Assembly (NCBI GenBank): GCA_025356395.1
Contig: JANXTA010000144.1
Coordinates: forward strand, 1 to 54,110
Direction of reading: 5' to 3'
DNA length: 54,110 bases
Origin: Betaproteobacteria bacterium
GTDB taxonomy: Bacteria; Pseudomonadota; Gammaproteobacteria; Burkholderiales; Burkholderiaceae_D
This document shows positions 29,795 through 38,120 of this stretch, piece by piece (position 1 is the first letter of the stretch; each line of letters starts with the position of its first letter). The position numbers and the translations under genes were made by a program. The notes under the pieces were generated by a model. The model was given only the letters and a program-made list of their open reading frames with translations, made no database searches and was not told the DNA's origin.

Positions 29795-31884
29795 GGCGGA
29801 GGCGCCGGCAGCACGCGCAGATAAGCCGTGACGGCGCGCACCAGCCGCCCATCGTCCTTCGCGTTGGCCAGCGGATGGGCCGCCAGGACGCTCGTGATGC
29901 CGAGCTCGTTGGCGAAGGCGTCCGCGACCATCTCGTCCAGCGTCGCGATAGCGGCCTTCCATCCATAGCGGCCGATCCTTTCGGCGCCGTCAGCGCCAGA
30001 CACGTAGTGCACGCGGCCCTTGATGCCGTCCCCCTTGCTGACCGCCTGGGCTTCGATGGCCGCGTCCGACACGCGGTCGATCGCGTCCGTGCTGTAGAGC
30101 GCGATGGGTATCCGCAACGAACTCAGGTTGGCGGCGCGCGGCAACGTCGGCAAGGGTGCATCGGCTTCGCCGAACTCGCGCGTCGAGCGATGCCGCGCGA
30201 CAGGACTGTTCGGATGATCGATCGGCGTGACGCGGCCGGTGACGGGGTTCATCTGCGCGACGCGCAGGGCGAAATGCGCATCCAGCGCGCTGGCGCCGCC
30301 GGGTCCTGGGTGGCAGGCGATGCACGACTGCTCGTTGAAGAGCGGCCCCAGGCCGGTACGAGGCGTGAAGACCTGCCGGAATGCGCGCTCCCCGATCGCG
30401 ACGAGTGCGGGGTCGGCGGCCACCTCCATGGGCGTCCCGGTCGCATCGACGCCGCCGCCGTCGAAGGCGGCCAGCTCGAGCAGCGCACCTTCCTTTCCCG
30501 GGATGCCCGGCACCGGACCCTGGACCGTGACCCACAGGCGACGTGCGTCGGCCGACACGGCGATGGCCCGGATCCGGTTCGCGCCAAGCACCGATCCGTC
30601 GGCGAAGGTGACGACGGCGCGGGCCAGGGGCCTGCCGTCCTGCGTCATCCGCAACACCGTGCCGTCGCCGCGATTCGCCACGTAGAGGTCGGATCCGCCC
30701 GACAGCGTCGTGTGGCTCGCGAAGGCGGGATTGCCGATCTCGGGAACCGCGGCGGCGAGGTCGACGGGTGTCCTCAGCCAGGGCGAGTCGATACGGCGCG
30801 TGCCGGTCACCTGGAACTGCCGCTGGTCGTCTTCGATCGACAGCAACAGGATCTGGTTGCGACCCGCGTCCGTCACGTACAGGACGCGTCGGGGGATCCA
30901 CCGGAACGCCATGCCGATCACGCCGGCGTCATCGTCGCTCCGCAGCACGCTGCCGGCAGGCGCAAGACCGTCGACGCCGTCCTGGACATGGACTTGCTGG
31001 AGCGCCCCGTCGGCGGTGACCGTCGCGAAGACGGCGAGCCCGGTGCCGTCGGGGGACGCACCGAGAAACGCCGTGCCGAGCGTCGCGTGCGCCAGCGAGC
31101 CTTCGGTCAGCTGCGCGGTCTCGCGATAGTTGAACGCTTTGGCGAGCCACGTGCTCGCGTAGCCTTTCGTGGCCTGGTGCCGATTGGTCAGGCTGCCCGC
31201 GAAGACGCCACCGGCGTCGTCGCTCGGTGCGTTGGCCAGGGGCGCGCCGTCAGGATCGACGACGCTCAGGCTGCCTTCTCCGGCGATGCCCTTCGACGCA
31301 TTGGCGATCCACGGACGTCCGAAGGCGTTGTTGATCGAGATGTAGCGGGGGCCGGCCACCGACGTCAGGGTGGCTGTGCGCGCGCTGCCGCTGTGACGCG
31401 CATTGAGGAAAGCGGTCGTCTGGGCGCTGAACACCTGGACGGCGCCCCCGGCGTCGTGCGCCTGTCCGCCCGACCGGGCGAACGCAGGATTCACGACCAG
31501 GGTGTGGTCGTTCCGCGGATCGATCGACAGCACCGTCCCGGGCGTGCTGCCGCCGCTCGCCGACGGCGCGCCGAAGTTGTCGGCGACCGCGACCAGCAGG
31601 CGTTGCGGATCGAGGACACGACCCGGATGGGTCTGGAGCAGGAATTCGGGATTCGAGATGAAGGGGCCGCCGTTGTGGAAGCGACCGACCTGCCTCACGC
31701 CGGCGGCGCCCGGCAATCCCACCGCGACGATCCGGGCCACGAGCCGCCACGTGACGGGAGCGGACGCCGGCATGGCGGGTTCCGAGCGGCCCATCTGCGG
31801 CAGACAGGCCAGAAGCAGCCAGAAAGTCGATCGGCGCGACGACTTCGGGGTGACAGAGCATCGAATCATGAGGGAGATGCGCAA
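29791..31884 (-). CDS. Lipoprotein-like beta-propeller with the first haem half of a DUF1111/DHOR oxidoreductase
   Basis: 697 residues. The N-terminus has a hydrophobic stretch ending LLLAC, a likely lipobox (Cys near residue 27). Residues about 50-490 carry propeller-like repeats (SGGSDLYVANRGDGTVLRM, ISINNAFGRPWIANASKG). Next comes the first DUF1111 haem region: GLGPLFNEQSCIACHPGPGG (C521, C524, H525), GRVHYVSG, RIGRYGWKAAIATLDEM and NELGITS. The protein then ends at PAPPP just where a normal DUF1111 protein would continue to its second CxxCH. That missing part is at the C-terminus of the next gene. Alternative start: the ATG at 31869. Confidence 0.85.
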   Translation of the reverse strand: MRISLMIRCSVTPKSSRRSTFWLLLACLPQMGRSEPAMPASAPVTWRLVARIVAVGLPGAAGVRQVGRFHNGGPFISNPEFLLQTHPGRVLDPQRLLVAVADNFGAPSASGGSTPGTVLSIDPRNDHTLVVNPAFARSGGQAHDAGGAVQVFSAQTTAFLNARHSGSARTATLTSVAGPRYISINNAFGRPWIANASKGIAGEGSLSVVDPDGAPLANAPSDDAGGVFAGSLTNRHQATKGYASTWLAKAFNYRETAQLTEGSLAHATLGTAFLGASPDGTGLAVFATVTADGALQQVHVQDGVDGLAPAGSVLRSDDDAGVIGMAFRWIPRRVLYVTDAGRNQILLLSIEDDQRQFQVTGTRRIDSPWLRTPVDLAAAVPEIGNPAFASHTTLSGGSDLYVANRGDGTVLRMTQDGRPLARAVVTFADGSVLGANRIRAIAVSADARRLWVTVQGPVPGIPGKEGALLELAAFDGGGVDATGTPMEVAADPALVAIGERAFRQVFTPRTGLGPLFNEQSCIACHPGPGGASALDAHFALRVAQMNPVTGRVTPIDHPNSPVARHRSTREFGEADAPLPTLPRAANLSSLRIPIALYSTDAIDRVSDAAIEAQAVSKGDGIKGRVHYVSGADGAERIGRYGWKAAIATLDEMVADAFANELGITSVLAAHPLANAKDDGRLVRAVTAYLRVLPAPPP

Positions 31885-32083
31885 GGACGCAAGCCGTGAT
31901 GAGAGTCCGGTGAACCCGGGGAGCCGGGCGCCTGTCCTTGAGAACGAGATCGTGCGGCAGAATCGGTCATCGGTCGTGAAAGAAACTCACCGCGATGTGC
32001 CGCGCGCGCCGTTCGATGCATGCTTCGTCGCCGCGCAGCCGCTACCCTGCTGCTCCCCAGCTTCCCCGCATCCGGATGAACCG

Positions 32084-32569
32084 ATGACCGACACCGATCC
32101 TGAAATCCCCGAAGTCATCAACGAGCCGCGCCTCTGGCGCGACGACGGCTGGACCGCGCGCGTCATCAAGAACGAGGACGACGAAGGCTGGGCCGTCGCG
32201 ATGATCAAGGACGGCGAGGCCGAGCCGGCACTGGTCGGGCCGTGGACCATGGGCCGGGACAAGAAGAACCCGAAGCCGCTCGACGGCTCGGCCTTCATCA
32301 CGCTGGTCAAGACCGCGTCGGAAGTGCTGCGGCGTCACGAGCAGCAGGCCGAGGCCCAGCTTCATCGCAGCGTCACGGTCGACGGCCACGAAGGTCGCGT
32401 CACGGTCAAGCTCGACATCGTGGCGGACGAGGACGATCCGTTCGCGGTACTGAGCGCGATCGACCTGGCGGGGGACGAACTCGCGCGGTTCAGGGTCAGC
32501 GCGGGTTATCGGCTCGATGCGCGGAGCGCGGCGGCGTGGGTCGACGGCGGATTCCGTCGGCCCGAGTGA
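32084..32569 (+). CDS. Conserved hypothetical protein (PEVINEPRLWRDDGWTARV family)
   Basis: 161 residues from ATG 32084. The sequence is soluble and acidic, with no signal peptide or membrane helix. From memory, a protein with the segments INEPRLWRDDGWTARVIKNEDDEGWAV, ALVGPWTMGRDKKNPKPLD and VKTASEVLRRHEQQ is widespread in Burkholderiales and relatives without a known function. It is divergent from the split di-haem operon (199 bases between starts) and convergent with the VF530 gene. Confidence 0.75.
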   Translation: MTDTDPEIPEVINEPRLWRDDGWTARVIKNEDDEGWAVAMIKDGEAEPALVGPWTMGRDKKNPKPLDGSAFITLVKTASEVLRRHEQQAEAQLHRSVTVDGHEGRVTVKLDIVADEDDPFAVLSAIDLAGDELARFRVSAGYRLDARSAAAWVDGGFRRPE

Positions 32570-32579
32570 AGGCGCGACG

Positions 32580-32822
32580 TCAGGACGCGTTGCGTCGCAG
32601 GTCCCGCAGCATCAAGAGGTACAGGCTCTCGACCTTGGCGCGCGCCCACGGCGTGCGACGCAGGAACTTGAGGCTGGACTTGATCGACGGATCGACCAGG
32701 AAGCAGCGGATCGCGATGCGCTCGCCCAGACCCGGCCAGCCGTATTGCGTCACGAGCGCGGTCACGATGGCTTCGAGCGTGAGGCGGTGGAGCGGGTCGG
32801 CCGACGGTGGCGTTGAGGACAT
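32580..32822 (-). CDS. VF530 family small DNA-binding-like protein (DUF2132)
   Basis: 80 residues from ATG 32822. It matches the VF530 fold family closely: [56 protein letters not shown]. The Vibrio member has a helical fold suggested to bind DNA; no function is established. Convergent with the gene before it (10 bases between stops) and divergent from the EamA gene. Confidence 0.9.
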   Translation of the reverse strand: MSSTPPSADPLHRLTLEAIVTALVTQYGWPGLGERIAIRCFLVDPSIKSSLKFLRRTPWARAKVESLYLLMLRDLRRNAS

Positions 32823-32876
32823 GGCGCGATTGTCTCTCGTCCCGATCGAACCGCGTCTTTGCGCGAGGCCGAACGC

Positions 32877-33797
32877 ATGGCGATGACCGCGAAGACCGGT
32901 CGTCGCGCATGGCCACCCGCCGCCGTGTTCGCCGTCGCGGTCCTGGGCATCGCTTTGTTCTCCGTGATGGACGCGATGTTGAAGGGCCTGGTCCTCGCGA
33001 TCGGCGTCTACACCACGCTGCTCTGGCGCAATCTCGCCGGCACGTTGATCAGCGGCGCGATCTATTTCGCGCGGCCGCGTCGGCCCCTGACGCGTGCGGC
33101 GCTGAAGGTCCACGTCCTGCGCGCCGCGGTGTCGACCGCGATGGCACTCGCGTTCTTCTGGGGACTCGCCCGCATCCCGATGGCGCAGGCGGTCGCGTTG
33201 ACCTTCGTCGCGCCGCTGCTGTCGCTGTTCCTGTCGGCTGCGATGCTGCGCGAGCGCATCGTGCCCATCTCCGTCGTCGCCTCGTCGATCGCGTTCGTCG
33301 GCGTGGTCGTGATCGTCATCGGGCAATGGCGATCGGATCTTGGCGCCGTGGCCCTGCTCGGCGCGCTCGCGGTGCTGGGTTCCGCCTTCCTCTACGCGTT
33401 CAACATCGTGCTGATGCGTCGCCAGGCCTTGATCGCGGAGCCGGTCGAGGTCGCCTTTTCGCAGAGCGCGCTGGTCACGCTGCTGCTTGCCCTCGGTGGC
33501 CCCTTCCTCGCCGACGTCCCGGCGCTGCGCCACGTCCTGCCGCTGGTGCTGGCCGCCGTGCTCGCAGTCGTGTCGCTGCTGCTGCTCGCGTGGGCCTACG
33601 CGCGCAGCGACGCGAGCCATCTGTCGACCAGCGAGTACACGGCGTTCGTGTGGGCGAGCGTCCTCGGCTGGCTGGTCTTCGACGAGCGGGTGACGGCGAT
33701 CACGCTGACCGGTGCCGCGTTGATCGTGCTCGGATGCCTGCTCGCGGCGCGCTACCGACCCGACGCCGCGAGGTCGGAGATCGAGGCTGTCGGCTAG
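32877..33797 (+). CDS. EamA/DMT-family transporter
   Basis: 306 residues and about ten membrane helices in two EamA repeats: [51 protein letters not shown] in the first and [34 protein letters not shown] in the second. Such proteins export or import small metabolites; the substrate cannot be told from sequence. ATG 32877 has GAGG upstream; TTG 32859 is an alternative. Confidence 0.88.
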   Translation: MAMTAKTGRRAWPPAAVFAVAVLGIALFSVMDAMLKGLVLAIGVYTTLLWRNLAGTLISGAIYFARPRRPLTRAALKVHVLRAAVSTAMALAFFWGLARIPMAQAVALTFVAPLLSLFLSAAMLRERIVPISVVASSIAFVGVVVIVIGQWRSDLGAVALLGALAVLGSAFLYAFNIVLMRRQALIAEPVEVAFSQSALVTLLLALGGPFLADVPALRHVLPLVLAAVLAVVSLLLLAWAYARSDASHLSTSEYTAFVWASVLGWLVFDERVTAITLTGAALIVLGCLLAARYRPDAARSEIEAVG

Positions 33798-33807
33798 AAG
33801 CGGGGCA

Positions 33808-34172
33808 TCACTGCGCGTTGTCGCCCAGCCCGCCGCCCAGCATCGACGCGCCGTTGAACAGCGACGACGGCGCGGCACTCGCGACCTGGCACTGGACGTC
33901 AGCGAGAGGGGGAGAAGAAGGCCGCACGCGCGGGCACCGATCTTCCGTTGGCGATGGCAGGCACGTCCGGTGGCAGCGCGTCGGCGATGAAGGCCAGCGT
34001 GGCCATCAGGACCGGACGCGAGCGCAGTGGCGCCGTCGAGTGCGGCGTTGATCAAGGAATGGCCGCGCAGGAGCGCAGCCTCCGCAAACTCGACGATCAA
34101 GATTTCGTTCTTCGGCGACAGACCGACGGTTGTCAGCAGCGCGACGCCAGGGTGAACATCGTTCTCGAGGCG
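33808..34172 (-). pseudogene. Debris of an RND efflux permease gene
   Basis: From 34172 the minus strand reads [30 protein letters not shown], an obvious copy of the AcrB/MexB segment around [28 protein letters not shown]. After about 55 residues the homology moves to another frame as [14 protein letters not shown] and stops at 33899. A further short open stretch (about 33925 to a TGA at 33808) could be the end of the same or a linked efflux gene. No frame covers more than a fraction of the roughly 1,040-residue permease. On 34173-34399 a 67-residue minus-strand frame (34176-34379) remains that I cannot assign. Confidence 0.75.
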
Positions 34173-34399
34173 GCGTTATTCCGTCCCGATCACCGCGCTG
34201 ATCAGGCCCAGCAAGATCACCAGCAGCACCGCGTCCCCGTGCGCATCCACCTTTCGGATGCGCACGGGGGCGATGAAATCGTCGACGTACTTGTCGACCC
34301 GCGCGGTGCTCAGCGCCGCGCCGAGCACGAGCAAATCGTCGATGCGGCCAAGTCCTGCGTCGCACGCAACGGCTGCCACAGGGCCAGCTTGGTGCAGAT

Positions 34400-34831
34400 T
34401 CAGAACGCGATCATCACGATCGATCCACTGACGATCAGCGCGCCTCCCAGCGCGACCGGCCAGCTCAGGGTCTCACCCGCGACGACGACGCCGAGCACGA
34501 TCGCGATCACCACGCTCAGCTTGTCGATCGGCGCCACGCGCGAGACCGGTCCGAGCTGCAATGCGCGGTAGTAGCAGAGCCACGACAGACCGGTCGCGAT
34601 GCCCGACAGGACGAGGAACAGCCAGGTCTTCGCCGCGATGGTGTCGAGGCGCTGCCACTCCGATCGCGAGGCGACCAGTGCGGCGGTCACGACCAGAATC
34701 ACGACCACGCGGATCAACGTGGCCATGTTGGAGTTGATCCCTGCGACCCCCAGCTTGCCCAGCAGGGCGGTCAGGCCGGCGAAGAAGGCCGAGCCCAGCG
34801 CGAACCATACCCAGCTCTTGCTCGGATCCAT
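34400..34831 (-). CDS. Single-domain EamA-family transporter
   Basis: 143 residues, one EamA repeat with about five helices (WVWFALGSAFFAGLTALLGKLG, TLIRVVVILVVTAALVA, GIATGLSWLCYYRALQLGPVSRVAPIDKLSVVIAIV, WPVALGGALIVSGSIVMIAF). Half-size EamA proteins of this type work as dimers. It is the last gene of the YncE-VIT-COG4705-like operon, 22 bases after the gene upstream. Confidence 0.88.
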   Translation of the reverse strand: MDPSKSWVWFALGSAFFAGLTALLGKLGVAGINSNMATLIRVVVILVVTAALVASRSEWQRLDTIAAKTWLFLVLSGIATGLSWLCYYRALQLGPVSRVAPIDKLSVVIAIVLGVVVAGETLSWPVALGGALIVSGSIVMIAF

Positions 34832-34853
34832 GAACGCTTCCTCTTCGGTGGCT

Positions 34854-35609
34854 TCAGTACGCTGCCGTGGCAGGTCTCTGCCTGAAAACCAGGATGCACG
34901 CCACGATGAAGACGAGCAATGCGATCGACGCTGAATAGCGGCTCAGTGAGAGGCCACCTGCAGCGACCGGCTTGTCGAGGAAATCGCCGACGACGGCGCC
35001 GAGCGGGCGCGTGAGGATGAACGCGATCCAGAACAGCACGGTGCGGGAGATGCGCGTCCATCGCCACGCCACTACGACCAGCGCGAGCAAGGCCGCGAAC
35101 ACCAACGCTCCACCCGTGTAGCCGAGGCCGGCCGAGTCGGTGGTCCAGTCGCCGAGCGCCGTGCCCAGCGTCTGCGAGAACAGGATCGTGATCCAGTAGA
35201 ACCACTCGACCTTCGGCGACTGCACGGTCGCGACCGAGACCGATCCCGTCGTGCGGTACCAGACCAGCAACGACGTCATCAGCAACGCGAAGAGCAGCGC
35301 GCTGCCACCCGCGTAGCCGATGCCGAGCGACCGGTCCGCGAAGTCGGCGAGCGTGGTGCCCACGGTCGTCGTCGCGATGATGGTGGCCCAGTACAGAAAG
35401 GGATGGAAACGCGTCGCCCGGATCTGCGCGAGCACCACGACCGCGAACAGCGCTGCGAAGATCAGCGAGCCGACCAGGTAACCGAGGTGCATCGACATCG
35501 AAACCGCGTCGCCGCCGGTCTCGCCGAGCGTCGTGGCGGCGATCTTGACGATCCAGAAGATCAGCGTGACCTCCGGCACCTTGGTGCCGGTGTCGCGAGC
35601 CGTATTCAT
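34854..35609 (-). CDS. Four-repeat integral membrane protein, COG4705-like
   Basis: 251 residues, about eight helices. Four internal repeats share a W-x(5-6)-T-x-G-x(4)-D pattern: WIVKIAATTLGETGGDAVS, WATIIATTTVGTTLADFAD, WITILFSQTLGTALGDWTT and WIAFILTRPLGAVVGDFLD. The conserved Asp and Thr inside helices suggest a cation site. I recall the family as COG4705-type uncharacterised membrane proteins. Position between a VIT-type metal transporter (6-base gap) and an EamA protein suggests metal handling, but that is inference. Confidence 0.7.
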   Translation of the reverse strand: MNTARDTGTKVPEVTLIFWIVKIAATTLGETGGDAVSMSMHLGYLVGSLIFAALFAVVVLAQIRATRFHPFLYWATIIATTTVGTTLADFADRSLGIGYAGGSALLFALLMTSLLVWYRTTGSVSVATVQSPKVEWFYWITILFSQTLGTALGDWTTDSAGLGYTGGALVFAALLALVVVAWRWTRISRTVLFWIAFILTRPLGAVVGDFLDKPVAAGGLSLSRYSASIALLVFIVACILVFRQRPATAAY

Positions 35610-35615
35610 GGCGTG

Positions 35616-36314
35616 TCAGTCCGCGGTGCCGAACAGCGAGCCGACCGAATAGGTGGCGACCATCGCGAGCGCACTCCAGAACGTGACGCGGACGATGCCG
35701 GGCAGCAGCCTCGCGCCGCCGGTCCACGCCGCGAGGCCGCCGAGGATCGCCAGCGAGACCAGGGCCGATAGCGCGATCGCGAGGGCGAGCACGTGTTCCG
35801 GCACCAGCGCGATGACCGCGAGCGGCAACGCCGCACCCGCCGCGAAGCTGACGGCCGATGCCGCCGCGGCCTGCAGCGGACGGGCCGCGGTCACTTCGTT
35901 GATGCCGAGTTCGTCGCGGGCGTGGGCGCCGAGCGCATCGCGTTGCATCAGTTCGTGCGCCACCTGCTTGGCGAGGTCGGGGTCGAGCCCGCGGCGGATG
36001 TAGATGCCGGTCAGCTCGCGCTCCTCGCTGCCGTAGTCGTCGGCCAGTTCCGCGCGCTCCTGGTCGAGCGCAGCCGCCTCGGTATCGGCCTGCGAGGACA
36101 CCGAGACGTACTCGCCCGTCGCCATCGACATCGCACCTGCGACCAGGCCCGCGACGCCGGTCAGCAGGATGTTGCCGTGGGACGCGTGCGCGCCCACGAC
36201 GCCGAGCACGAGGCTCGTCGTCGAGACGATGCCGTCGTTGGCGCCGAGCACCGCGGCCCGCAGCCAGCCCAGTCGTTCGAGTCCGTGTTCCTCGACGTGG
36301 CGCCGAGCTCTCAT
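35616..36314 (-). CDS. VIT1/CCC1-family metal transporter
   Basis: 232 residues, matching the family start (EEHGLERLGWLRAAVLGANDGIVSTTSLVLGV), the metal-binding GAMSMATGEYVSVSSQADTE helix, the charged cytoplasmic domain (ERAELADDYGSEERELTGIYIRRGLDPDLAKQVAHELM) and three C-terminal helices. These proteins move Fe2+ or Mn2+ out of the cytoplasm. The ATG overlaps the stop of the YncE-like gene (ATGA), so the two are translationally coupled. Confidence 0.93.
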   Translation of the reverse strand: MRARRHVEEHGLERLGWLRAAVLGANDGIVSTTSLVLGVVGAHASHGNILLTGVAGLVAGAMSMATGEYVSVSSQADTEAAALDQERAELADDYGSEERELTGIYIRRGLDPDLAKQVAHELMQRDALGAHARDELGINEVTAARPLQAAAASAVSFAAGAALPLAVIALVPEHVLALAIALSALVSLAILGGLAAWTGGARLLPGIVRVTFWSALAMVATYSVGSLFGTAD

Positions 36315-37345
36315 GGCTTCGTGCCCACAACCAGCAACGTGAAGGTTCCCGGGCGTACCGTGCGACGCGGCCGTTGTCCGTCGACCGCAGGCGCCTCATC
36401 GAACTCGGCCGTGACGACGCAGGCACGATGCGTCGTCGTGTTCAGCGCCATCGTCCGCGCGCCTCGTTGTGTCGCGACCGTCTGCAGCACGGCGAAGGAT
36501 TCGGGAGTGTCCTCGCGCACGATGGTCATCGTGCCGTCCGACTGCGAACTGAAGGCGAGCTTCGTGGCGGGATCGAATGTCGCGGCATCTACGCCCTGAC
36601 CGATCGGCAGCTTCGTGACGATCCGTCCATCGGTCGCGTCGACGACCAGCATCGTCGCGTTGTGGCAGCCCACGAAGAGCCGTCGCGCGCTCGCATCGAT
36701 GGCGACGGCGGCGGGCTCGTCGCAGCCGGTCAGCGGCCAGTGCGCGACCATCGTCGCGGTCCGCAGGTCGAGGACCGCGAGCTCGTTCCTGTCCTCGATC
36801 GCGACGTAGACCTGGCCCCGGCCATCGACGGCCGCCGACTCGGGCTTGCCGGGCAACGCGACGGTGGCGACCAGCACGTCGCGCGTCGCGTCGACGATGC
36901 TGGCATTGCCACTCCTGCCGTTGAAGGCGACGACGCGATGGCTCGCTTCGTCGTAGACGATCGCGTCCGGGTTGTCGCCGGCCGGCGTGTCGATCCTGGT
37001 CAGGGGCTTCAACGAGGCGAGATCGAACACCGAGATCGAGTGGTCGCGTCCGTTGCTGGTGTAGCCCTTGCCGAGGTCGCCGGCGAGCGCGACGCCGTGC
37101 ACGCCGGGCGTGCCGGCGATCTCGCCCTTCAGGCTGCCGTCGCCGACGTCGACCACCTGGACGCGATCGCCACGGGAGATGAACAGTCGGTTCGAGGTCG
37201 CATCGATGGTGAGGTAGTCCCATCCGCCGCCACCGGCCACGCTGAACTTCCGGAGGACCGCGAAATCGGCTGCTCGCGCGTCGCACGCAAGGACGAGGAG
37301 CACCGTCGCCAGCAGGGTGGCGATGCGCTTGGGGGACGAGGACAT
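36311..37345 (-). CDS. Exported YncE-like beta-propeller protein
   Basis: 344 residues from ATG 37345, which opens a signal peptide (RIATLLATVLLVLACDARA). An alternative reading is a lipoprotein, since VLAC fits a loose lipobox. The rest is a seven-blade-type propeller with repeated D-x-x-G and VYVAIEDRNELAVLDL, RLFVGCHNATMLVVDATDG segments. Function unknown; such proteins are periplasmic. It leads an operon with VIT, COG4705-like and EamA genes and is divergent (94 bases) from a two-component system. Confidence 0.85.
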   Translation of the reverse strand: MSSSPKRIATLLATVLLVLACDARAADFAVLRKFSVAGGGGWDYLTIDATSNRLFISRGDRVQVVDVGDGSLKGEIAGTPGVHGVALAGDLGKGYTSNGRDHSISVFDLASLKPLTRIDTPAGDNPDAIVYDEASHRVVAFNGRSGNASIVDATRDVLVATVALPGKPESAAVDGRGQVYVAIEDRNELAVLDLRTATMVAHWPLTGCDEPAAVAIDASARRLFVGCHNATMLVVDATDGRIVTKLPIGQGVDAATFDPATKLAFSSQSDGTMTIVREDTPESFAVLQTVATQRGARTMALNTTTHRACVVTAEFDEAPAVDGQRPRRTVRPGTFTLLVVGTKP

Positions 37346-37439
37346 GGATTCTCCGGCAGGATCGGGCACGTGCGGACGGTGCCGGACGCAAGGCACCGAT
37401 AATACGAAATTCAAGCTTACAAACATCTGAAAGGGCGCG

Positions 37440-38120
37440 ATGCGCATCCTGGTTGCCGAAGACGATGCCACGCTGCGCAGCGGCCTGATCCAGGCGCTCG
37501 AAACAGCAGGGTACGACACGCTCGAAGCGCTGGACGGCGCCCATGCCGACACGCTGCTCGCGACCGAGACCTTCGATCTGCTGGTGCTCGATCTCGGCCT
37601 GCCGCAGATGGACGGCCTCGACGTGCTGGCGCGCCTGCGGGGTCGCAGCGAGCTGATCAATCGGGGACTGCCGGTTCTCATCCTCTCGGCGCGGGGCAGC
37701 ATGGAGGCGCGCGTCCGCGGCCTCGACGGCGGTGCCGACGACTACCTCGCCAAGCCCTTCGACCTCCCCGAGTTCGCCGCGCGCGTGCGTGCGCTGCTGC
37801 GTCGTGGACGGCCCGACTTGCTCAAGCTCGGCCTGCTGCAATGGCAATGGGATACGCGCCAGGGCAAGCTCGGTGATCGGACGCTGTCGCTGTCGCATCA
37901 CGAGACGGTGCTGGTCGAATGCCTGCTACGCAAGGCGGGCCGCATCGTGTCCAAGAGCATCCTCGCGAGCCTGATCGGCCACGAAGGCGTCGCGGTCGAC
38001 AACAAGGTCGAGGTCTACATGCATCGCCTGCGCAAGAAGCTGACGTCTGCCGACATCGAGATCCACAACGTGCGCGGGCTCGGCTATCTGATCCGCGCCA
38101 TGGAGCCCGTGCGTCCATGA
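37440..38120 (+). CDS. OmpR-family response regulator (QseB/PmrA-like)
   Basis: 226 residues. Receiver with VAEDDATLR, phosphoacceptor LLVLDLGLPQMDG, ILSARG and DYLAKPFDLPE. The winged helix contains LSLSHHETVLVECLLRKAGRIVSKS, VEVYMHRLRKKL and IHNVRGLGYLIR. It overlaps its kinase by ATGA. The AT-richer stretch just upstream (GATAAT near 37398) could be a -10 element. The facing operon (YncE-VIT) is its most likely target by position. Confidence 0.92.
   Translation: MRILVAEDDATLRSGLIQALETAGYDTLEALDGAHADTLLATETFDLLVLDLGLPQMDGLDVLARLRGRSELINRGLPVLILSARGSMEARVRGLDGGADDYLAKPFDLPEFAARVRALLRRGRPDLLKLGLLQWQWDTRQGKLGDRTLSLSHHETVLVECLLRKAGRIVSKSILASLIGHEGVAVDNKVEVYMHRLRKKLTSADIEIHNVRGLGYLIRAMEPVRP

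Noticed and set aside
29794-29962. A longer N-terminus for the YeiH-haem fusion
   Set aside because: The extra residues overlap the preceding gene, are Arg/Gly-rich and unlike any permease; ATG 29794 fits the ATGA overlap.
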